From assembly GCA_002719955.1 (NCBI GenBank), contig PBFW01000016.1, positions 124,001 to 188,000 on the forward strand: a stretch of 64,000 nt of DNA. Direction: 5' to 3'. The position numbers were made by a program, and so were the translations under genes. Below are positions 59,528-64,000 of this stretch, in pieces; the stretch's first letter is position 1, and each line of letters opens with the position of its first letter. The stretch comes from Deltaproteobacteria bacterium. GTDB lineage: Bacteria; Myxococcota_A; UBA9160; UBA4427. Under the pieces are notes generated by a model, which saw nothing but the letters and a program-made list of their open reading frames with translations, did not search any database and was not told the DNA's origin.

Positions 59528-60169
59528 ATGTCGACCCCCTCCCCCCGCCTGCGTCGCGAACCGCCCGAAGGGTCCGCGAAATACCAGGCGATCCTGAATG
59601 CGGCCGAGGAACTCTTTGGCGTCCACGGCTTCAAGAAGGCGGGCGTCGAGGAGATCGCCGCGCAGGCCCAAGTCTCGAAGCCATTGATCTACCGCTATTT
59701 CACGAGCAAGAAGGACCTCTTCGAAGTCGTCGTCGCCCACGTCATCCACGAGTGGTGCGAGGTGATCAGCACCGAGGCCGCACGCATTACGCCGAGCCCC
59801 GTCCACAACCTTCACTTGATCATCCAGGCCTCGCTGGAATTCGCCCGCAACCGCGACGTCCTGGGCGGACTCCTGGCGAGTGAAAGCCAGCTCATGCTCG
59901 CCGATTACAGCGACGTGCTCGAGCGAGGGACGGCAACGCTTCGCCGGGTCATCACGGAGACGCTCGAACGCGGTGTCCGGACGGGTGATGTACGCACGGA
60001 TCTCGACCTGGCGCGCATGGCCGACGTCATCACAGAGGTCTGCGTGCGCTTTGGAGACCGTCTGCTCCTGAGCGCCCCTGATACGGGCGACACGGCGCTC
60101 CTCGATACCATCATCGAGACCCTCTTGCATGGTGTGATCGCACACCGTGAAGCGCGCGAAACCGCATAG
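59528..60169 (+). CDS. TetR-family transcriptional regulator
   Basis: A 213-residue TetR regulator. The N-terminal DNA-binding domain includes AAEELFGVHGFKKAGVEEIA and then AQAQVSKPLIYRYFTSKKDLF, the full helix-turn-helix. The C-terminal ligand domain is variable. It heads the cluster SnoaL (60218), flavoprotein (60834) and TauD (62415), and is therefore their likely regulator. ATG 59528 has no Shine-Dalgarno sequence and lies next to a -10 box, suggesting a leaderless message. The AT-rich upstream region and palindrome at 59383 are probable control sites. Confidence 0.88.
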   Translation: MSTPSPRLRREPPEGSAKYQAILNAAEELFGVHGFKKAGVEEIAAQAQVSKPLIYRYFTSKKDLFEVVVAHVIHEWCEVISTEAARITPSPVHNLHLIIQASLEFARNRDVLGGLLASESQLMLADYSDVLERGTATLRRVITETLERGVRTGDVRTDLDLARMADVITEVCVRFGDRLLLSAPDTGDTALLDTIIETLLHGVIAHREARETA

Positions 60170-60217
60170 CGGATCGCGTCCCGGTTCCATCCCATTGCGT
60201 TGCGCCAAGGAGAAAAT

Positions 60218-60772
60218 TTGCCTGACAAGGATGCCCGAAACGAAAAACGCCACGTCATGCAATACCGTGAGAGCCCAGCCCCACCCGCCTCGGATCCCGA
60301 GGGCACCCTCCGCTGGCTTCGCGACCGCGAACTCATCAAGAACCTCTATCGTCGTTATGCCTTCGGCGTGGATTCGATCGACTTCGAGATCGTCCGGTCG
60401 GTCTTCCATCCGGATTGCCGAGTCATCGGCACCGCCGAAGAAGGCGACCTCAATGGCTATCTGACGGGAATCGAGGAGGCCCTTCACCAATGGGATGCAA
60501 CGATGCATTTCGTGGGCAACCAATACATCGAAATCGATGGAGATCGGGGCCACGTCGAGAGTTGGGTCGTCGGCTACCACATGGAGGCCGAGGATAGTCC
60601 CCTCGAGCACCTCGTCCTGGGTCTGCGATACCAGGACGACCTCGTCCGAGATGGCGAGGACTGGAAGATCATCCGCCGGGAAACCGCCAAGCAATGGCAT
60701 ACGGGGACATTTCCGCGCCCCTTCGTCGGCCCGCCCCAATACCCGCGAAGGGGACGCGAGTCCCACAGCTGA
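60218..60772 (+). CDS. SnoaL-like/NTF2-fold protein
   Basis: A 184-residue cone-fold protein. Helical RDRELIKNLYRRYAFGVDS is followed by VRSVFHPDCRVIG, the typical SnoaL order, and the C-terminal WKIIRRETAKQW closes the sheet. His and Asp residues at the FHPDC position line the pocket. TTG 60218 is chosen because AAGGAG lies at 60207-60212, five bases upstream; ATG 60257 would remove 13 residues and lacks such a site. It is in the TetR-headed cluster and could act on the product of the flavoprotein or dioxygenase downstream. Confidence 0.8.
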   Translation: MPDKDARNEKRHVMQYRESPAPPASDPEGTLRWLRDRELIKNLYRRYAFGVDSIDFEIVRSVFHPDCRVIGTAEEGDLNGYLTGIEEALHQWDATMHFVGNQYIEIDGDRGHVESWVVGYHMEAEDSPLEHLVLGLRYQDDLVRDGEDWKIIRRETAKQWHTGTFPRPFVGPPQYPRRGRESHS

Positions 60773-60833
60773 GAGACCACCGGGATCCAGCGAATCACCG
60801 GCCCATCATCACTCATCACGAAGGACAACGACC

Positions 60834-62390
60834 ATGAGTGCGGCCCCACTCACCGACGAGGACGGCCCATCCATTCAGTCCGCCACCGCGATCGACCACG
60901 AGGTCGTGATCATCGGATCGGGTTTCTCCGGACTCGGCGCAGCCTTCTCTCTGCACAAGATGGGGATCGGAAATTTCGTGATCCTCGAACGCGAGGGCGA
61001 ACTCGGCGGAACCTGGGTCCAACACGACTATCCCGGGCTCGAGGTCGACATGCCCTTCTTCATCTACTCGTTTCCCTTCGAGATGAAGGGTGACTGGTCC
61101 CAGGTCTATCCGACCGGCCGAGAGATGAGGGAATACACGCTCCACTGCGCGGAGAAATACGATCTCCGTCGACGTACCCGGACGTCCACCACCGTCGAAC
61201 GGGCGGAGTACGATGTCGACTCGAATGTCTGGCGCGTCACCATCGTGGGCGGAGAGACGATCGTGTCGCGTTATCTCGTGAACGCAACCGGGCTCCTGGT
61301 GCTTCCAAAGATGCCCGACATCGAGGGAATCGAGGATTTTCAGGGCAAGATCTTTCATAGCGCGAGATGGGATTACGACTATGACTTGAAGGATAAGCGC
61401 GTCGCGATGATCGGGACCGGCGGGACCGGGATCCAGTTGATCCCAGCGATCGCGGACCGCGTCGAACGTCTCGACGTCTACCAGCGAACGGCGATCTGGC
61501 TTCTCCCGAAACCCAATCCGAAGCTCAGCCACGCGATGAAACGCGTCTTCACGACGGCGCCCTTCCTGCAGATCCTCGTTCGCTGGCTCACCAATCTCTT
61601 CGTGGAAATCTCGATGGGGCTCGGGCTGATCCGCTATGCGCGTTTCCCCTGGATTTTCGACTGGATCGAGAAGAAGGCCGCCGAGCGAATCCGAAACCAG
61701 GTCGACGATCCGGAGACCGCAGAGAAACTGATTCCGGACTACAGCTTTTTCTGCAAGCGGCCGAGCTTCTCGAATACGCTCTACCAGACGTTCAATCGTT
61801 CGAACGTCGAACTCATCACGGAGCCCATCGAGCGAATCACGAAGAGCGGGCTGCTCACGAAGAACGGCACCTTGCGAGAAGTCGACGCGCTCGTCTGCGC
61901 GACCGGTTATGATGTCTTCAATCGCAGATGCATGCCCGGCTACGAATTGATCGGGCTGGACGGCGTCGACCTCGGCGAGTTCTGGGAGACAAACCGCTAC
62001 CAGGCCTACGAAGGGGCCACGGTACCGGGGTTCCCCAACCTGTTCTTTTTCATGGGGCCCTACTCGGCCGCGGGCGCTTCGTATTTCACGATGATCGATA
62101 CCCAGAGCAAACACATGACGCGCTGCCTTCGGGAGGCGCGCAAGCGCGGAACGAATTACGTTGAAATCAAGCAGTCCGCACACGATCGCGACTTCAAGAA
62201 GGTGAATCGCCGCCGCTTGTCGACGGTCCATTTCAGCGGCAGCTGCGGCACCGCTAACAGCTACTATTTCGACGGGCACGGCGATACCCCGGGGCTCCGC
62301 CCGGTCACGGGATTCGAACATTGGCTCAAAAGCCGATTCTTCAGCCTCAAGAACTATCTATTCGCAAATCGTTCGTCGGGAAACGGCTGA
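60834..62390 (+). CDS. Flavin-containing (Baeyer-Villiger-type) monooxygenase
   Basis: A 518-residue NAD(P)H-dependent flavoprotein. FAD motif GSGFSG (28-33), the fingerprint FQGKIFHSARW (169-179) and NADP motif GTGGTG (194-199) are all present, as in Baeyer-Villiger monooxygenases. It is 31 residues longer than the one at 22203, with an extra amphipathic segment near 235-265 (FLQILVRWLTNLFVEI) that might touch membranes. AAGGACAA precedes ATG 60834. It lies between the SnoaL and TauD genes under the TetR regulator. It would insert oxygen into a ketone to give an ester or lactone. Confidence 0.88.
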   Translation: MSAAPLTDEDGPSIQSATAIDHEVVIIGSGFSGLGAAFSLHKMGIGNFVILEREGELGGTWVQHDYPGLEVDMPFFIYSFPFEMKGDWSQVYPTGREMREYTLHCAEKYDLRRRTRTSTTVERAEYDVDSNVWRVTIVGGETIVSRYLVNATGLLVLPKMPDIEGIEDFQGKIFHSARWDYDYDLKDKRVAMIGTGGTGIQLIPAIADRVERLDVYQRTAIWLLPKPNPKLSHAMKRVFTTAPFLQILVRWLTNLFVEISMGLGLIRYARFPWIFDWIEKKAAERIRNQVDDPETAEKLIPDYSFFCKRPSFSNTLYQTFNRSNVELITEPIERITKSGLLTKNGTLREVDALVCATGYDVFNRRCMPGYELIGLDGVDLGEFWETNRYQAYEGATVPGFPNLFFFMGPYSAAGASYFTMIDTQSKHMTRCLREARKRGTNYVEIKQSAHDRDFKKVNRRRLSTVHFSGSCGTANSYYFDGHGDTPGLRPVTGFEHWLKSRFFSLKNYLFANRSSGNG

Positions 62391-62414
62391 GACGCGAGAT
62401 CCAAGGAGAAGAAC

Positions 62415-63302
62415 ATGACCTTCGAAACCCAGCCGCTCAACACGGGTGTGGGGCTCGAGATCCTCGGCCTCGACCTTTCCCGACCCATCCCCGAAGCGAC
62501 TCGACGGGATCTCTACGACGCGTGGCTGGACGCTGGAATCCTGCTCTTTCGCGGATTGGGGACATCGCCCGAGCGACAACTCGCCCTGAGCCGCTGCTTC
62601 GGCGAACTCGATATCCACCCCGTCGAGAGCGTCCGAATCGAGGGGCGCCCCGAAATCATCCGGCTGGCGAATCGGGGCAATGTCGATCCGATCGTCCACT
62701 ATCTAGACGACCAGGAGATCGCGGGACTGATCCCCTGGCATACGGACATGATCTACATGACACGTCCCTGCCGCGGGGCCCTGCTGCGAATGATCGAAAC
62801 CCCCGGCCAACTCGGACAGACCGGCTGGATCGATACAGTTGCGGCCTACGACGCACTCTCCGAGGAAATGAAGCAGCGAATCCAGGGGCTCGAGGTGCGA
62901 TTCGACTTTGTGCTCGATATCTGCGATATGCGGTTCGGTCGTCCCGAAAACCTGCGACACGGAACGATGGGCACCGTGGAGTTCGGAGAGATCCCCCCGG
63001 TCGTCCACCCCATGGTCTGGGACCATCCCGAGAGCGGGCATAAGGCATTGATGCTCAGCCCGGTCCATCTGATCGAAGTCGTGGGAATGGATCGCGCTGA
63101 GGCGGACCCGCTGCTCGAAGAACTCGTCGCTCACTCGACCGAAGAACGCTTCCAATATATCCACGAGTGGGAAGTCGATGACATGGTGCTCTGGGATAAT
63201 TGGCGCACGCTGCATATGGCTGCCGGCACGGTGCTCGGCACCGACCGGGAGGTCCAGAGGACCTCGATCAGCGGCGACTACGAGATGGGCCGACTGCTCT
63301 AG
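62415..63302 (+). CDS. TauD/TfdA-family 2-oxoglutarate dioxygenase
   Basis: A 295-residue Fe(II)/2-oxoglutarate dioxygenase. His109 and Asp111 in PWHTDMIY and His267 in TLHMAAG bind iron; Arg282 in EVQRTS fits 2-oxoglutarate. AAGGAGAA lies six bases before ATG 62415. It follows the flavoprotein by 24 bases and ends ten bases before a strong hairpin, so it is the last gene of the transcript. Compared with the TauD at 43075 it has an insert around 195-215. The substrate is unknown. Confidence 0.88.
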   Translation: MTFETQPLNTGVGLEILGLDLSRPIPEATRRDLYDAWLDAGILLFRGLGTSPERQLALSRCFGELDIHPVESVRIEGRPEIIRLANRGNVDPIVHYLDDQEIAGLIPWHTDMIYMTRPCRGALLRMIETPGQLGQTGWIDTVAAYDALSEEMKQRIQGLEVRFDFVLDICDMRFGRPENLRHGTMGTVEFGEIPPVVHPMVWDHPESGHKALMLSPVHLIEVVGMDRAEADPLLEELVAHSTEERFQYIHEWEVDDMVLWDNWRTLHMAAGTVLGTDREVQRTSISGDYEMGRLL

Positions 63303-63630
63303 GCGCGCAGCGGCCCTAGCCCGTCGGCTAGGGCCAGCGTCCACCACCTGGGGAGCCAGCTGGTCGGGTCTTGCTCGATATTTCTCCCCACGCTCTGCTC
63401 GTGGGTATGTAGTCGCGTTAGGGCTTCGCCGCAGACGTGCTCTTTCGCTCTCCCCAGAAGTGAGGTCGAACCTCTGATCGAGGTGAGCGCCTGTCAACGC
63501 TGGGGTTCCGGGAGCGCCTCGAACTCCCGGGGCTCCAGCCACCCTCTCCTCCGCGTCATCGCAAGATCCGCCGCTGCACGGTGCTCGGCGAACGCCCCGA
63601 GGCGCCCTCTAGAGGCTGATGTGAGCGCCG
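63303..63630. other. Convergent intergenic region with several stem-loops
   Basis: A 328-base region between the TauD and trmJ genes, which converge. Besides the terminator-like hairpin at 63312-63335 it has stems at 63387-63405 (CCCACG/CGTGGG) and 63508-63530 (CCGGGAG/CTCCCGG). The last resembles a tRNA T-arm in outline (CTCGAACT), but the loop is nine bases and no cloverleaf can be built. No gene is supported. Confidence 0.45.
63312..63335 (+). terminator. Strong stem-loop after the TauD gene
   Basis: GGCCCTAGCC-CGTC-GGCTAGGGCC forms a perfect ten-base-pair stem with a four-base loop, starting ten bases after the dioxygenase stop. There is no downstream T run, so it is either a GC-rich intrinsic-like terminator or a stabilising 3-prime end of the TetR-cluster transcript. 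Confidence 0.6.
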
Positions 63631-64000
63631 CTACTCGCCCTCTCGATGGATGAAGCGCATGAGCGTGCGAAGCAGCTTGAGTTCCCCGGAATTGGGTCGC
63701 GAACGCCCAAAGAGGCGTCGCAATTTCATCATTGTCACTTCGCGCATCTCGCCGTCGAGAAAGCCACGCGAGTCGAGCGCGCGCTCGAGATGTTCGTAGA
63801 AATATTCCATCTCGGCCTGACTGCTCGGGCGCTCTGCGGGCGCCAGCACAACGGGCGCAACGGGCTCATGCGCCGCGAGGAAGATCTCGTAGCAGATCAG
63901 TTGAACTGCTGAGGCGAGATTCAGAGAAGAGAATGCCTCGTTCGCAGGAATCAGGACCTGATAGGTGCATCGATCGAGGTCCTGGTTGGCCAAGCCCGTG
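63631..64000 (-). CDS. trmJ: tRNA (Um32/Cm32) 2'-O-methyltransferase, SpoU class, 5' end beyond window
   Basis: The C-terminal part of a SPOUT methyltransferase; the gene runs past the right edge. GLANQDLDRC, then IPANEAFSSLNLASAVQLICYE, corresponds to the conserved knot and catalytic strand of TrmJ, which methylates the ribose at position 32 of several tRNAs using SAM. The following 80 residues (ERPSSQAEMEYFYEHLERAL) form the helical extension typical of bacterial TrmJ. The frame enters from beyond 64000; a TTG at 63993 is not the start because conserved residues precede it. Converges on the TauD-cluster terminator. It is the only housekeeping gene seen. Confidence 0.85.
   Translation of the reverse strand, partial: TGLANQDLDRCTYQVLIPANEAFSSLNLASAVQLICYEIFLAAHEPVAPVVLAPAERPSSQAEMEYFYEHLERALDSRGFLDGEMREVTMMKLRRLFGRSRPNSGELKLLRTLMRFIHREGE

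Noticed and set aside
63508-63530. T-arm-like stem suggesting a tRNA
   Set aside because: Loop of nine bases instead of seven, and no acceptor, D or anticodon arm can be built around it.

Overview
The window is a gene-dense, high-GC bacterial chromosome segment (roughly 60-65 % GC by eye) with clear AGGAGG-type ribosome binding sites. I see about 48 protein genes, two of them cut by the window edges, and no rRNA, tRNA, CRISPR array, transposase or phage gene. The only housekeeping gene is a partial trmJ-type tRNA methyltransferase at the right edge. Everything else looks like accessory catabolism: cytochromes P450 (6), metal-dependent amidohydrolases of the ACMSD-like 'amidohydrolase 2' type (7), D-aminoacylase-like hydrolases (2), acyl-CoA dehydrogenases (3 genes, 4 domains), CaiB/BaiF CoA transferases (2), Baeyer-Villiger-type flavoproteins (2), 2-oxoglutarate or phytanoyl-type dioxygenases (3), SDRs (3) and luciferase-like monooxygenases (2). 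This suggests an uncultured environmental bacterium of the kind binned in Myxococcota, Binatota or Desulfobacterota. That placement is a weak inference from style and gene content only.

Layout. 1-10.1 kb: a partial SnoaL-like gene, then a five-gene operon (two acyl-CoA dehydrogenases, a double-hotdog hydratase, an acyl-CoA ligase and a crotonase), an opposing amidohydrolase, and a fused two-domain acyl-CoA dehydrogenase. 10.1-17.4 kb: four P450s, an SDR and a phytanoyl-CoA dioxygenase-like protein. 17.7-22 kb: amidohydrolase, D-aminoacylase-like hydrolase, amidohydrolase. 22.2-27 kb: a flavin monooxygenase diverging from a TetR regulator, then two overlapping CoA transferases. 27-32.1 kb: four amidohydrolases in tandem on the minus strand. 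32.9-39.4 kb: a bicupin, an operon of two luciferase-like enzymes, an alpha/beta hydrolase and an SRPBCC protein, then a thiolase-like/DUF35 pair. 39.4-45.7 kb: a GPH-type transporter, a Rieske oxygenase, a frameshifted small ORF, a TauD-like dioxygenase, a SnoaL protein, a glyoxalase-fold protein and an SDR. 45.8-51.3 kb: a second P450/D-aminoacylase/P450/amidohydrolase module paralogous to the 16-20.6 kb region. 51.3-58.3 kb: a membrane-anchored phosphatase, a glyoxalase-fold protein, an SDR, a molybdopterin oxidoreductase, EthD-like and DUF1214-like proteins. 58.9-63.3 kb: a membrane protein, an AT-rich control region, and a TetR-headed SnoaL/flavoprotein/TauD cluster.

How the genes may work together (inference). 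The pattern of activation to CoA (ligase, CaiB/BaiF), dehydrogenation by alpha/beta-split and fused acyl-CoA dehydrogenases, MaoC-like hydration and a thiolase/DUF35 pair matches the logic of steroid or isoprenoid side-chain degradation known from actinobacteria. A CYP125-like P450, Baeyer-Villiger enzymes and a ketosteroid-isomerase-fold protein are compatible with that. No KstD, KshAB or HsaC homologue is in the window, so a steroid substrate is not proven. The most unusual parts are the amidohydrolase expansion, the duplicated D-aminoacylase/amidohydrolase/P450 module, and several P450s with altered catalytic motifs. Together they suggest oxidation of bulky hydrophobic compounds coupled to hydrolysis of amide-, lactone- or acid-like intermediates.
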